This document shows positions 46,994 through 60,100 of a DNA stretch of 64,000 nucleotides, piece after piece. The translations under genes were made by a program, and so were the position numbers. The notes below the pieces were generated by a model that worked only from the letters and a program-made list of their open reading frames with translations, had not been told where the DNA came from and ran no database searches. The DNA comes from Spongospora subterranea f. sp. subterranea (taxonomy: Eukaryota > Endomyxa: Phytomyxea > Phytomyxea > Plasmodiophorida), in NCBI GenBank assembly GCA_049724395.1, contig JAUGWO010000156.1:62001-126000 (forward strand), in the 5' to 3' direction. Numbering within the stretch: the stretch's first letter is position 1; each line of letters opens with the position of its first letter.

Positions 46994-48248
46994 ATGAGTG
47001 CCACGATTAGCGACCCGTTTAAAGTGGCACTGGTCCCTGAATGTGTAGATTGTGGGCCATTATCTAGCGGGGATCGGGTCGTCTTAGATCCGTCAGGGGG
47101 CAAATACGTCTGCGTAGACTGTGGTTTAGTACTTGGAGATCGACTAATAACGGATGAGAGCGAATGGAGGACCTTTAGCAGCGATCATGGCGCTGGCGGC
47201 GATGACAGAAACCGAATTGGTAACAGATTTACCTGGATTACTCTCATTATCAATTTATTATACAAATCTTATGATGCCTTTTCTGCCAACTATTGTTTGA
47301 TATCGCTCAATATATATACGACGTAGGTGGACCCGACAATCCACTGTTCGAAGATCGTGAACTGACATCAGGGATTGCTGCTGATTCATCCAATATGTAT
47401 GTTGCAGCGCCTGAGCAATCCTTTTTTTCCCTCACACCTGTGCGTCAATCCAAATTACAAAATGATTTACAAATGGCGTTAGGGGCTCCGCTCTAGGCAA
47501 ATGGCAAAGTATGGCGGCCGGGCGCGGCAGCGAAAGGTCCCTATTGGATGGCTTCGCAGAAATTGGAGAGTTCGGCCATCGCATGGATTTAAGCGATTCT
47601 GTCCAGCTGCGTGCCAAGGAAATCTTCAAAAGAATGCATGAAAGCAAATTGTTACGTGGACGCAACCGATTACTTATTGTGACGTCGTGTTTGTTTGTGG
47701 CTTGCCGAGATGAAAATGTTGACCGATCAAGAAAGGAGATGTGCCGGGTACATTGACGCTTGCAATTATTTGCAGTTTTTTTATTCTGCTACTTTTAGAT
47801 TACGGATATCGATTTGCGAGATTTAGGGCGCGTTGTACAGAAAATTCAGAAACACATGCGCACGATAACTGATGCACCTAATGCGATTGCGAGAGTGAAA
47901 CCCAAGAAACAGGCTGCGCCTGTAGCTGCAGTGTTTTTGAACCGATTCTGTTCGCTGTTGAACCTCAAACAATCATTTATCAATGCCGTCACAATTGTCT
48001 CAAATCGCGTGGAGCAGATGGGATTGATGACTGGCAGAAATCCAGCTACGTGCGCTTGCGCTTGCATATACATGGTATCTTTGCTGCAAGAGGAGACAAA
48101 AAGAGCGATAACGGATATTGCTGATGTTGCCGCCATTGCAGCCAGCACTGTCCGTATAGGTTATAAGACATTACATCCTTTTCGTCTCGATTTGATTCCC
48201 AAATCATACGCTGATGCAGCCACAGTTGAGACCTTACCAGTATTATGA
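46994..48248 (+). CDS. TFIIB: Transcription initiation factor TFIIB
   Basis: Bridges TBP and RNA polymerase II at the promoter. The N-terminal zinc ribbon has Cys pairs at residues 17/20 and 40/43 (CVDC, twice), followed by the B-reader/linker with ESEWRTFSSD. After an intron (about 47219-47327) comes the linker GPDNPLFEDR. The first cyclin fold includes EIGEFGHRMDLSDSVQLRAK and KEIFKRMHESKLLRGRNR (47550-47665), the second fold VAAVFLNRFCSLLNLKQSFI and ACIYMVSLLQEETKRAI-type helices, and the protein ends at 48248. At least three introns. The order and length (about 330 residues) fit TFIIB rather than BRF. Confidence 0.92.
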
Positions 48249-48299
48249 AGTTGAAAATATATATATATTGTATTTACCACCAGACTGTGCAAATTCATT

Positions 48300-50365
48300 A
48301 TCTAAATCAAACATTTCTCCCATGGATAAGCAATCAGATATGCGTTATCAAACCTGGAGCTACAGCAATTTTACCGAACTGGCAGTTGCTGTTTCTCCAA
48401 CACTGTGCATAGTCACTCACAGATTAAGTGTTCCTACAGAGTTCACTTGCTCACAGTTGCGGAGAATTGATCAATATCCCGGATCGGTATCCTTCACGGC
48501 TCACGCGTTCAATTGCACAATGGCTCCGCTCCCTTTTCATATCAATGGCAGGAAAATGGTGTATCGCAGCAAAAATTTAAATTCGTCGTATCATCGATGC
48601 AGTCGGTGGCGGTCATCATCGCGGCAGGTGCCAGGCCCGGGGACGGCTGAGCTCCTGGCATCTGGAGCAATACGAGAATTGACCCCTCATTCTTGCAATC
48701 CTCACAATGAAGTTCCAGGTCATGGTCAACGAGCCGATGCCACTCAGGAGGTCTCAACATTCGTCCCGCCAAAACTTCATATTTCGTTTACCTATCCAGT
48801 AGATGCGCTCGCTGATCGATGCAATCGCTATTCGGGATCGTGCACAACCTGCACGCATGGTTTGGGAAAAGCATCACGCATCATCACGCGACGACATTTG
48901 GACGTACCAATTACGTGCATGACCCGAAGCGCATGTCTTGACAGGGTTCAATATATTCGGACGGGAGGGTCCTCGTCTGACCAGTTTCGAACGATTGAGA
49001 CCCCAGAGATGGCTTATTAACGTCGGATCGGATGAATTTCTTTTGGGCTACATTACCCCAGTTTTCGAAAAAACGGTCAAACACAATATTGGGTTGTGGG
49101 GACACCCGGCCCTTTGTAACATGCTCAAACGCTCTCATATCGATCTCTTTATCGACGCTACGTTTCGGCTGGTCCCTAAACCTTTCAAACAGCTTCTCAT
49201 AATTATGGTAAAAGATGCGGATATGGACCTGTATTTACCCGTCTTTTATACTCTTACGACGGGCAAAACAAAGTTTTTATATTTACAGGCTTTGGGTCTG
49301 ATGAAATTGCGTGTGGGAAATGCAATTTCTCCAGGGAGTGTCTGCTGCGATTTTGAGGCGGCTTTGATTGGCGCAGTTAAAGGTTCGAACAAGTTGAATG
49401 GATTTCTATGGATTGTGTTTACAGACACATTCCCGGTATTGCCTTCAATTACAGGCTGTCTCTTCCATTGGAAACAGGCGAACCGCCGCAGGCTTATACA
49501 ACTCCGGATGCATATTTCTCTGATCAACGTGTTAATGATCCCGGGAAACCTGGACGTGTTAACGCTAATTCCTCACGGTGAAATCATGGAGCAGGGGTTT
49601 GGCTATATTTCCTCTCTCCTCGAACCGATTCCTGCATTCAGAGATGATTCCAGTGAAGGGCAGAAGCTCGATCAGTTCTTTAGCTATTTCAGACGGATGT
49701 GGATTAAAACAATTCATCCAAAACACTGGAACATCAGTCGGCAGATTGCTTCAGGAGAGTGTATCGCTAATAGGACAAATAACCCGATTGAGTCTTACAA
49801 CAACCGCTGTAACAATTTGTTCCCTTCGGCTCATCCCAGCCTCACAGTTTTGATTGACGTTCTTCGTGGAGACGCTGAGTCGTTTGTCCGTTTGATACAC
49901 GAGATCGATCAGGGGATCAGTGTTGCACCGTCTCATGCTCCTTCTTTTGTGCCAACACAAGCGCTTATTCCTCCTGGCTATATTGAATTTATCCGACGAT
50001 TCGAATCAGAAGCAACGCAAACGGTGGAAAGGTTTGTGTTCTGATTTGTCTCAGATGCCTTTTTTTTAATTTATGATTCACGCAGACCCAACTATGTTCC
50101 TGTCATGGCCCACGTTACATCCGTAATGAATGCAGAGTTGTCTACACCTGTTGTGGCAACTGTTGCGTCACGGTCTCATCTCCTCCATCATGCTGACGAC
50201 GCGACGAATGCAGAGATACCATCTCATCTCGTTGGGCTTGATGACGCGGCAGAATCAGATAGTTGCAACACCTCTGGCGCATATTCTGTTCCCGGTACTC
50301 ATAATTCGCATACAGCGCAGACCATTTCAGGTATTGCAGTTAGAAAAAATGAACAACTCGTTTGA
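48300..50365 (+). mobile_element. MULE-type transposon with transposase, probably two or more exons
   Basis: The main frame (48938-50044, 368 residues) has a MULE transposase domain: IDATFRLVPKPF with the first Asp at residue 73, CCDFEAALIGAV with the second Asp at 138, CLFHWKQA as the CxxH-like motif, and NNPIESYNNRCN with the Glu at 285. Upstream (about 48520-48680) is a broken FLYWCH-like zinc-finger segment (HINGRKMVYRSKN, then HRCSRW and a later HSC). A likely intron near 50031-50088 joins TVERF to NYVPVMAHVTSVMNAELST and a tail ending at 50365. I found no terminal inverted repeats by eye. The catalytic part looks whole. Confidence 0.75.
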
Positions 50366-50591
50366 GTCTTTTATAGAACAAGCACTATCTTGCAATGATA
50401 GTGATCAGGAACTTGCAGCCCTCAGGGACATCCTGGATTCTCCAAGACATGAGGCAGAACTTGCTGGAGAACCGGAGGACGTCGCATCAGAAGCGCAGCT
50501 GACATCGATGCAGGCTTCAGACACAGTATGCGCTCCTGCGAATCTTGAATGGTTGCAACACTTTCGTTGTTATGGCTGCTTGTTTTACTGA

Positions 50592-51421
50592 TTTTCTTGC
50601 AGTGATCGCATTAAGCTTGGACCTGGGGCTAAGATATTTTTTTGGTACCCTGGCAGGGTGCCAGGTCCCGGAAACGGCGTTTATGCGACAGTTTTAACAG
50701 TAATGTCATGTAGTTTTGATCTGTACTAGTTGTAACTTATGAGCAGGTGTTTCCCAAAGAGCGTTACCTGGAGACAGGCATACCTTTTGAACTGGATTGC
50801 TTCCATAGTTTATCTATGGATACCTGTGTATGAACAAATCTATTTCCAATGTCCAAAGCTGATTACTTTCCCAGATACAAGTTTTGTCCCCAATAGAGGT
50901 TAGGATGACACCGATTGAAACCTTCGATCTTCAGTCAGGTACTATGGGAGGAAGAACGATAGCGCAGGAGTACAGCCTGGAAATTCAACGTGAAATTTCT
51001 GAAATCACGAGATTGCATCCTGGATACCAAGATTGTTTCCAAGAATTTTGAATAAAAATTTCCATGATTGTTTTAATATTTGCAAAAAAATATTGTACAC
51101 ACGACGATACTATTGGATAAAAGGGGTGATTTTGGCTCTTGATTTCAGCAAGATTCCGCTGAATTTTCAGAGACTATATTCGTCAGCAATCGTGCTTCCT
51201 TTAATTGTACCTGACTGAAGATCGTTAGGTGTCGTCGAAACCTTCACTGGGAAAACAACTTGTATCTGGGAAAATTCCTGGTCAAACGGGGACTTCCTAT
51301 TATTATGATAACAAAGCACTACATAAATACAGTATACGCTCTTAACATTACTGTAGATAAATATACACTTAACTGTATTTACAAGTGACTGCGCACAGTG
51401 TTGGATCAATTTTGGATCATT
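50592..51421. other. Gene-free stretch
   Basis: AT-rich with no gene seen. Near 50653 a 20-base segment (GGGTGCCAGGTCCCGGAAAC) resembles one in the transposon near 48626. Confidence 0.35.
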
Positions 51422-51429
51422 GCCGCCCG

Positions 51430-53022
51430 CTGAAAGTATGATATCTGACTGGGCCAGCTGTCGCTGAAAGTATGATATCTGACTGGGCCAACTGTCGACA
51501 ACTGAAAGTATGATATCTGACTGGGCCAGCTGTCAACTGTGACTGGGACAACTGAAAGTATGATATCTGACTGGGCCAGCTGTCGATATCTGAAAGTATG
51601 ATATCTGACTGGGCCAGCTGTCGACAGCTGAAAGTATGATATCTGACTGGGCCAGCTGTCGACAACTGAAAGTATGATATCTGACTGGGCCAGCTGTCGA
51701 CAACTGAAAGTATGATATCTGACTGGGCCAGCTGTCGATATCTGAAAGTATGATATCTGACTGGGCCAGCTGTCGATATCTGAAAGTATGATATCTGACT
51801 GGGCCAGCTGTCGATATCTGAAAGTATGATATCTGACTGGGCCAGCTGTCGATATCTGAAAGTATGATATCTGACTGGGCCAGCTGATATCTCTGAAAGT
51901 ATGATATCTGACTGGGCCAGCTGTCGACAACTGAAAGTATGATATCTGACTGGGCCAACTGTCGACAACTGAAAGTATGATATCTGACTGGGCCAGCTGT
52001 CGATATCTGAAAAGTATGATATCTGACTGGGCCAGCTGTCGATATCTGAAAGTATGATATCTGATTGGGCCAGCTGTGATATCTGAAAGTATGATATCTG
52101 ACTGGGCCAGCTGTCGATATCTGAAAGTATGATATCTGACTGGGCCAGCTGTCGATATCTGAAAGTATGATATCTGACTGGGCCAGCTGTCGACAGCTGA
52201 AAGTATGATATCTGATTGGGCCAGCTGTCGATATCTGAAAGTATGATATCTGACTGGGCCAGCTGTCGATATCTGAAAGTATGATATCTGACTGGGCCAG
52301 CTGTCGATATCTGAAAGTATGATATCTGACTGGGCCAGCTGTCGACAACTGAAAGTATGATATCTGACTGGGCCAGCTGTCGATATCTGAAAGTATGATA
52401 TCTGACTGGGCCAGCTGTCGATATCTGAAAGTATGATATCTGACTGGGCCAGCTGTCGACAACTGAAAGTATGATATCTGACTGGGCCAGCTGTCGACAA
52501 CTGAAAGTATGATATCTGACTGGGCCAGCTGTCGATATCTGAAAGTATGATATCTGACTGGGCCAGCTGTCGATATCTGAAAGTATGATATCTGACTGGG
52601 CCAGCTGTCGACAACTGAAAGTATGATATCTGACTGGGCCAGCTGTCGACAACTGAAAGTATGATATCTGACTGGGCCAGCTGTCGTCGATATCTGACAA
52701 CTGAAAGTATGATATCTGACTGGGCCAGCTGTCGATATCTGAAAGTATGATATCTGACTGGGCCAGCTGTCGACAACTGAAAGTATGATATATCTGACTG
52801 GGCCAGCTGTCGACAACTGAAAGTATGATATCTGACTGGGCCAGCTGTCGACAACTGAAAGTATGATATCTGACTGGGCCAGCTGTGGGCCAGCTGTCGA
52901 TATCTGAAAGTATGATATCTGACTGGGCCAGCTGTCGACAACTGAAAGTATGATATCTGACTGGGCCAGCTGTCGACAACTGAAATGATGATATCTGACT
53001 GGGCCAGCTGTCGACAGCTGAA
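51430..53022. repeat. 38-bp minisatellite, about 41 copies
   Basis: The unit is GTATGATATCTGACTGGGCC, then AGCTGTCGATATCTGAAA or AGCTGTCGACAACTGAAA. Units are near-identical; the variable part is a six-base tag (GATATC, GACAAC or rarer GACAGC), interspersed along the array. A few units are 34-37 or 44-46 bases long. Because 38 is not a multiple of three and the unit has no stop on the minus strand, all three minus frames are open for 1.2-1.7 kb. The long frames are therefore not evidence of a gene. It lies about 90 bases past the stop of the ArfGAP gene. Confidence 0.97.
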
Positions 53023-53107
53023 ACGCATGGCCCTACAATACCATCACCAAAACAACAAGCAGAGTGTGACCGAAAATTCAATTTCTGAATGAAGATTTCG
53101 GGCAATG

Positions 53108-54734
53108 TCACCAATTTAAAGTGTAGTAATTGACAAGATTTGTGGGGGTTGTGCTTTCAATGGCGGCCTGAATAGCTCTGACCCATCCATGACATTCAGT
53201 GGCATCCACCGACTCGAAAAAATATTGCCTAGCCTTAGTCAGAACCAGAAAACTATGTTTGCGCCCAACCACGCCCCCATCTTGCAAATACGCTCCAGCC
53301 AGGCAAAATCCACCATCAGGTAAACTGGAATCATCCACGGGTTTATCTTTAAAATACACCAGCACTGGATTGGAACTGGAACATAGAAAGAAGTGTCGTT
53401 TTTTCCAATTTTGCCGTCTTCCTGTGTTGGCGACACGTTAAAACGGTATCAACTTGTATTCAACGTTGGACGATTACCCCCTTGTTTACTCATAGTACCG
53501 CACCAAAGAATTTTCTCTGATCTGTAAACAATCGGACAATCAAGAGGAAGCTAATCTGACCATTAGTAAGCGCCGCCAAAATATAAAAAGAGCAGTAAAC
53601 AGCATACCGCTAGTTGTTCACTAATTTGCTTGAACGAAAACAGAAGCGCTGTGCGCCTTAGAGCATGAACCCATTCAAACAATGAATCAGCATCAAGCGC
53701 AACAAAGGAGTACGTCCTATTTGGAGCTTCCAGCTGAAAGAGCAACTGTTGTGAAGCTTTTTGTCGGTGCTCTCCGTCTTTATCAACGCTGCAATAGTTC
53801 GGTCAGATTGAAAAAAACAAGATTTCGAACAGGTCAAAAGCGCTAGGAGATGGCAATTATAAAGCAGTCGCTTGAAAAAACAAATATAAACTAGAACCGA
53901 CGCGAATTGTCCCGGAAAATTGATTTTAACACCATGCCCGGATCCGGATAAATCGATTTGACCAGATGCTATGGAGGTGCTCGCCTTTTTGAAATAAGAG
54001 AGAGTGGAGCCGATCAGTACGAAATATCGAGTTTGAAATCGGCAACTCAGTCCACCTTAGGAAATGTGAGCCACTTGTTTCAAAAAGACCTCATGAAAAA
54101 CTAAATTACTTTGCTTCAACAATTGCCCCATCAAAGGCGGTTCGGGCACCTTCAAAAAAGCCTTTTGCGTTTGAAACTCTTTTTTGACGTATTTTGCACG
54201 GATCCAATTCTCTCGTACCTGCATATAATCAACTACTACATGGATATTGACGTTTGGAAAATTATTACGGAATCGGACGTAAGTGGACTCAAAGGGCGAG
54301 CATACCACTCAGGGACGTACGTCTCATATATCTCCCTGGAGCGACGATTGCCCATGGACAGCATGAAATCGATCAAACTCGGATCCCAGCAAGATGTGTC
54401 AAGGTCGATTGACCTGACTTTGCTAATATGAACTCCCAAGTTGCGATGGATCCCAGCACAGTTTATACAAATACTGTGAAAATACAAAAACATGAAAAAC
54501 GGCATTGATGACGTTGAGATGTAAACTCACAATATGCCTAGATTGATTGATGCCCTAACCAGGAAGAAAGTGCATCAGAAAACATGTCGAGAATATTTTC
54601 GCCAAATAAATACCAATTAGGATTCCGACCGTTGCAATCGGCGCATTCTAGATTTTCCGGCAAAGCTATCGCGTGTTCAGGAACAACAACAACTATTAGG
54701 ATACAAGCTTACCGGCAATATCTTGCATCGTCAT
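53108..54734 (-). CDS. ArfGAP with two PH domains, ADAP/centaurin-alpha-like
   Basis: Stimulates GTP hydrolysis by Arf proteins at membranes. From 54734 the first exon MTMQDIA joins, in phase, to ALPENLECADCNGRNPNWYL (intron with a clean GT...AG). The zinc finger uses CADC and CINC; CINCAGIHRNLGVHISKVRS with the catalytic Arg in IHR is the ArfGAP signature (about 54460-54400). The rest of the ArfGAP domain follows (WDPSLIDFMLSMGN, and ENWIRAKYVKKEF near 54220). The first PH domain closes with DADSLFEWVHALRRTALLF (near 53650), the second with ATECHGWVRAIQAAIEST (53190), and the protein ends at 53108. The ArfGAP-PH-PH order is that of ADAP proteins, which bind PIP3. Several short introns. Confidence 0.85.
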
Positions 54735-56332
54735 ATCGCCCGCCGACTGCCTATTCAAATTTCCCGTCAGCGACCCGAACCTTGAGGGCACGTTTTGGTT
54801 CACCTTTCAGGGGGTCTTATTTTGGCTGTCTGTTGATCCATCGCCCCCGCCAGCGTCCTCTCTGCATCCGTCATTACACAAGAACTTGAAGATAATTCAA
54901 TCTGAACGATAAACGCGGCCTCGTATTGGGCTACAGCCTACAGTATAAGAAAAAAAAGGAGTAACGTCATTCTGACGTCACGGGTCCCCATGCTTGAACT
55001 GTAGCCACAGGAATATGTCTACACTGTCTATCTTGTTTCGACGACTCGACGGCGCGTTGACGCGTGAGCGGCGGAGGCACGGGGACGTACTGTACCAACC
55101 GTCCACTTGCCGTGTCGCCAATTTGGGAACACTATACAATGATCGGGTAACCGATTCATTTCATGCGGTTCCAGAATACCATGCTAGCTGCATTAGGTTG
55201 GATTCTGATTCTGCAACATGCGTTTAGGATTTCTGCAAATAAAACATTATTTAACATTTACTCGTAAAACCTGATCATCTTAAAATAGAATCGCCGTGTT
55301 TAATCCTGATGCAGGGTATCGTTCCAATGTCAACTTCAAAAATCGATTCTGGTCATTCACAAGTGTTTGAATAACAATCATCCTGATTTTTCTTCTGAAA
55401 TGTTCGGCGGAATAATATCAGCCGTTTCTGGGAGATGTATGTAGATTTTGATTTTTCGTTTTAGAGAGACTTCAACCCAACCAGTTCAAGCGCAAATGCT
55501 GTGCCATCTACGAAACCAGACCACTGCGATTTAATCATACCACCATTACTTGGCCTATTTCTTCATGCGATCAACAGGTCACCAAACAAAGCATCTGCGC
55601 TTACTCATTTATCAACAGACGTGCAATAAAAATCGGTCAGGTCTTGAATTGTTCCATGCACTATACAGCAACGGGAATTGAGTTGGCTTCTAGAAGAAAA
55701 TAAGTATATGAACAAATTCTAGAAATTTTGAATTACACTACTGTTGCAATTGCAATTCGTGATAAAACTCAAAGGCTTGGTGGGCTTACCAGATGGCTCG
55801 ACAAGAACTTGAGTACCTTGAAGAGTCCGTTGCGAGTTTTAGAGAATTCAAACAATCAAAGTGCGAATGGGGCCTTGTTTCTGTATGGGACGGATACAAC
55901 AATGTGTTCTGGCCTATATTCAGATTCAGAACACATTTAACAATCTCCTCTCAAATAACTTGAGCAACCAAATCAGAATTAACTCCAATCTCGTTCAAAG
56001 CTCAGGCAATTCACGCCCTGCTGAATGCATCGAAAAACAACCATTTGTCAAAATTTCATCGATTCGATAGGGGGCAACTATTTCGAATCTGAAGTCAATC
56101 AGCGAAATGGAAGTGTATGATATGGTGTTTAACTCATGATGCAAAGCCGCCAGCGTTGTTGTTTGTTTAGCTTAACCTGCGTTCATTTCCAGGACACCGT
56201 TAGTTGAATTGCTACTGCACAAGTCCAAAAAATCGAGCCGCGTTGATCAGCGTTTTATAATTACATTTACAGCTATTGATTAAGCGATCGGTTGTGATCT
56301 CCTTTCAGCGTATTCTTGCGCTGCCATATTAT
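54735..56332. other. Gene-poor stretch
   Basis: Short plus frames at 55018-55227 (MSTLSILFRRLDGALTRER) and 55728-55940 have no recognised domain. A frame near 55790-55930 (RQELEYLEESVASFREFKQS) looks like a natural coiled-coil segment but cannot be linked to a start. Nothing else seen. Confidence 0.3.
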
Positions 56333-57125
56333 CTACGGAGAGACGATGTTCATGCTTGCCCGATCTTCAAGCTGAATCAGATCGCCACCGTCCATAGGAA
56401 CGTTAATGCTGACGTGGTAAGCAACATTTCCGATTAGCTCAAGGTGTGATCTCCTCGGTTGTTCTCTTGCTGTCTCATTACTCACTGTCCAGCCAATGAA
56501 CGCGATAAAGTTGATGGCCATGTACGCTGCCGTCGTCTCCGTTTTCGATGATGGATTTAATGACAACGTTAAGTAGCGACCTTTCACCTCTTTGGGCAAG
56601 ATAATCTCTACAAACCGATGCGCGGACGCAGATCTACAGTTAATACAGGCGCGATCGCCGGCACATCAACTGCAGTCGACATCGCCAATGATTGAAATTC
56701 CTGGAACATCGACGCTGCTCGGAGTTGGGCGAATGCTGACGGTTCCAGATTCCGGATCGGTTCTTCAGTTACGTAAATCGCCATCGACCCTACATCCGTC
56801 GGCTTCGGCCTGTTCGGATCGCCCACGGCGACGACGACGTGCGTCAAAGCGAACCGTTCACCCATCTCCATCGTGCAGTTCACGTTGTAGTAGCGTCCAT
56901 TAGCAGATCGCGCAGGAGGACCCCGTTCGTCAAGCATATTTGACATCGGATAGATTAGGCTCCCCATCGACAAGGCCCCTCCTGCGCCTGAGCATGAGTT
57001 CAAACGCATGGATAGCCGCTCCAGACCGAACTCGTCTGCAAAAAGAATCCTTTGAACAAGACGAGCGTTCTCTGAGCCCTAAATCGCAGACTCATCAGTA
57101 CCTTTGAAGACACACGGGCCCGCCC
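56333..57125 (-). CDS. Unrecognised gene end with a galactose-binding-like domain
   Basis: On minus, a coding block from about 57090 reads NARLVQRILFADEFGLERLS. It continues at 57009-56608 with NGRYYNVNCTMEMGERFALT, VVVAVGDPNRPKPTDVGSMA and IYVTEEPIRN, and after a junction near 56605 with VKGRYLTLSLNPSSKTETTA and INFIAFIGW, ending at 56333. The alternation of beta-rich segments and the closing GRYLTLSL...FIGW recalls discoidin/DOC-type galactose-binding folds, as found at the ends of large scaffold or ubiquitin-ligase proteins. The upstream part of the gene was not found with certainty; it may be continuous with the coding blocks at 57187-60960. Confidence 0.45.
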
Positions 57126-57186
57126 CATCAAAACAACAAGTTATACAGAATTAAATAGAAAAAATTTGGAAATCTCAGAAGTGCTT

Positions 57187-60100
57187 TCAAGACCAACTAG
57201 TTTTCATGTGATTCAGTACCGTTTCCAGAGATTTTCTTTCCATTGACTTGAGCGCTTTCTTTGTACCAAGATCAGTGGGTTTCAACGATCCTAAAACTGA
57301 CCATGAAACACTATTTCTCATACGACTGGATTCGGGTTCAGCTTGACTTGAAGAGTTCTCGGCCTTGACGAATGGCTGCATGCCATTCTGTTTTCTCTGG
57401 TTAGGGGACAGCGTCACGCTGCTACTTCCAGCCCTACTTATCGGCAGCGACGGAGTGGCAGAACGCGTTCCATCTTTGAAGCTTTTTGATTTCTCCAACG
57501 GAGATGGAGCCGTGTTAGGACCGGGCGTCTAGACAGCAAAGTAAGTCAATCAGCTTTTCTATTCTGTGGACTTTGTAAAAATGTCGTAGGGCATGCAACT
57601 AAAGCTTAGAAAAACTACTGAGAAACTGCACACCAACATCGCGAGTCAGATTAATTCTGGGTCCACTTGGCGCCGGAGTAGACAGCGAATTCGTAGGTGA
57701 AGATATTTCATGCGAAAACGATTTTTTTTATGGTAGACCGCAAAGCAGTAGGGGATCTAACCATTCATCAAAAAAGGAGAATGATCTGGGGACAACCATG
57801 TTTACATGTGCTCAGGTTCAGCTGGTTTGGAAAGCGATACACTCGGCATTAGGGCCAGCTTGGTTTCAACGATCTCATCGATGAGTGTGGTCAATGCCAT
57901 GCAGAGATCAAGAGCATCATTTCCAATCTCCGAGTCCTACCATAGCCATGTTATCAAAGCTGCACTGTCTTCCCAATGTCATTAGGCGGTTAAATTTGCA
58001 ACAGCATAATCATGCAGTAAAAAGGGGTATAAATCAAAAAATACGAATCATTGATAAAAAAAACGTTACATTGAGATATGTTTGAGAGTAACAGATCAAA
58101 TCGATTTACCTGATGTTCGTGAAAATGGTATCCCAAAATGCGTTCAATACCGCAATCGGTTAATTTTTTTATATACGTTAAATGCCAGGTGAAAGGTAGA
58201 TCAGTCTGTACCGCGAATGTTGTTAACAATTGCACTGCTCGAACCTATGCCAAGAACAGTCAAGCATTTCAGTTTGATAAATCAACTCGAAGACTCACCT
58301 GCATTGCCTCGGCGATTAAAGCCGACTTCGGAGATTCTGGGTCAATTAAACGCAACGCATTCGAGATTGCGGCTGAACCATCACTGGTTAGAGCATCCAG
58401 ACGAGGGCCGGCACCGATTCTTGCTATCTGACATTAGTGGCATCGCAACTCAACAAATAATCACGTGAATTGTGAAACTATATCTGCGAAAAAGTACTGA
58501 AATTCAAGAGGATATGAGACACAATGTCGAAAGGAATGCTAACTGCACGTAATGTGAATTAATCCAAAACAACAATACATGTGCAAGGTAGATGTAAAGC
58601 TGTATACCAGTTCCAAAACACCGAGGCATACGCCAGGCGGAACGACTTCAAGGTCTGTTAACGCAGGTAGATACGCTCCAAAATGTTGCAGCGACCTTGT
58701 AAAACTTCCTCCAAACCTGATACAGACACAGGGTGATCTCAAACTAGATTCACTTCAATCGAATTCAAAAATACAATGAAAATATTTCTTACCTTGCTGT
58801 ACCCGTATCCAATATCGCCCACAGTTTATGGCATAGCTGCCGATACAGGGGCAGCGATTGAGACCTAAATCGTGTTGGCGCATCGAATAATGCCTGCATA
58901 GAATCGAAACAGAGAACTCGTCCCATGGCGGAAGATGCTACTACATCGTCATCGCCCGGACGAACTTCTCGAGCTAGTTCCTAAGGTGACACATCGCAAG
59001 TACTTCAACATCATTTCAAAGAGAATTATAAAAAAGGAAGACTGTTTTGTCCCAATCTTAACGTCATGTACCTGAGCGTCAGAATACTGAATCAGACGGA
59101 ATATGATCTGGAACCCAGCCAAGACCATGCTAACTTCTTGTTGATTCAATAAATCCACCACGAAATCGTCGGATACTACGCGGGCAAAAATTCGCACGGT
59201 GCTTGCTTTTTGTTTTGCAATCGGAGACGGAACCCTTTCAAACTGTAAATCCACGCTTAGTAGGCCCCGAAAAATTGCTAACAGTTTCATCGTATAAAAA
59301 ACAGTGTTCCTAGGATCTACCATGATGGGATGCTGCTCAAAAATATACGGACACAACATAAAGCGAGTAAAAAGCCTCTGCAAAATGCAACGGCGCAGCA
59401 ATACTCATCATCAGCAATAAAATCTGATTCTACCTGTTGGGGTGCACCTGACATTCTATTATCTGGAGATTGGGCAGCTTTCGGTGTCGCTGAAGGAGAC
59501 ACGATTTCAACGGGTTCGCGACGTGATTTGTTCCAGATTGATGGCCCACAGCACGTAACGTCAGGATCAGTTCGATCTATCGTTGGATTCACGTCGTTTG
59601 GCTCAAGTTCTCTGTGAACGACAAATCATTGCTATCAGAGCAAACTTGTAAGAAAAAAACAGATTCCACCTACTTGACTTCACAGAATTCATTGAGACCA
59701 AAATCCACCTCAAATAAATCTCGAATCTTAAACGTAGTGAAGCACAGCAGCCTTTGAGAATTGGCATCCCACATCTCGAGACGCAAACTAGCGTGAAATA
59801 TGTCGTGCAAATCGAGGTCATAGGTAAAAAGGCTCGGGGCCGGTCCAAATACAGAATCGAGAGAATGTTTTTTAACGCCCGTTGCCTCTGTCGGGCTCCT
59901 GCACCAATCATATTAAATGCAATCCCTTTAGTAAGTCAACGAGCCAAGCAAAATCGTGACAAAAATCCATGTTGATGCAAAAATGCATTGTCAATAAGAC
60001 ATATAAGGTGCGACCGCTTAACAGGCCTGTTTATTATTTGATAAACGACAGTTTATGTGAAAATATCAGGCTGTTTAAGCTGCCGCGGAAAGAGTAAACC

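Noticed and set aside
51430-53022. CRISPR-like array
   Set aside because: The units are contiguous with no unique spacers, and the context is eukaryotic. It is a minisatellite.
51406-53114. Three overlapping minus-strand frames of 427-565 residues
   Set aside because: They are a by-product of a 38-bp tandem unit with no stop codon on the minus strand; the same sequence is read in all three frames, so no gene is supported.
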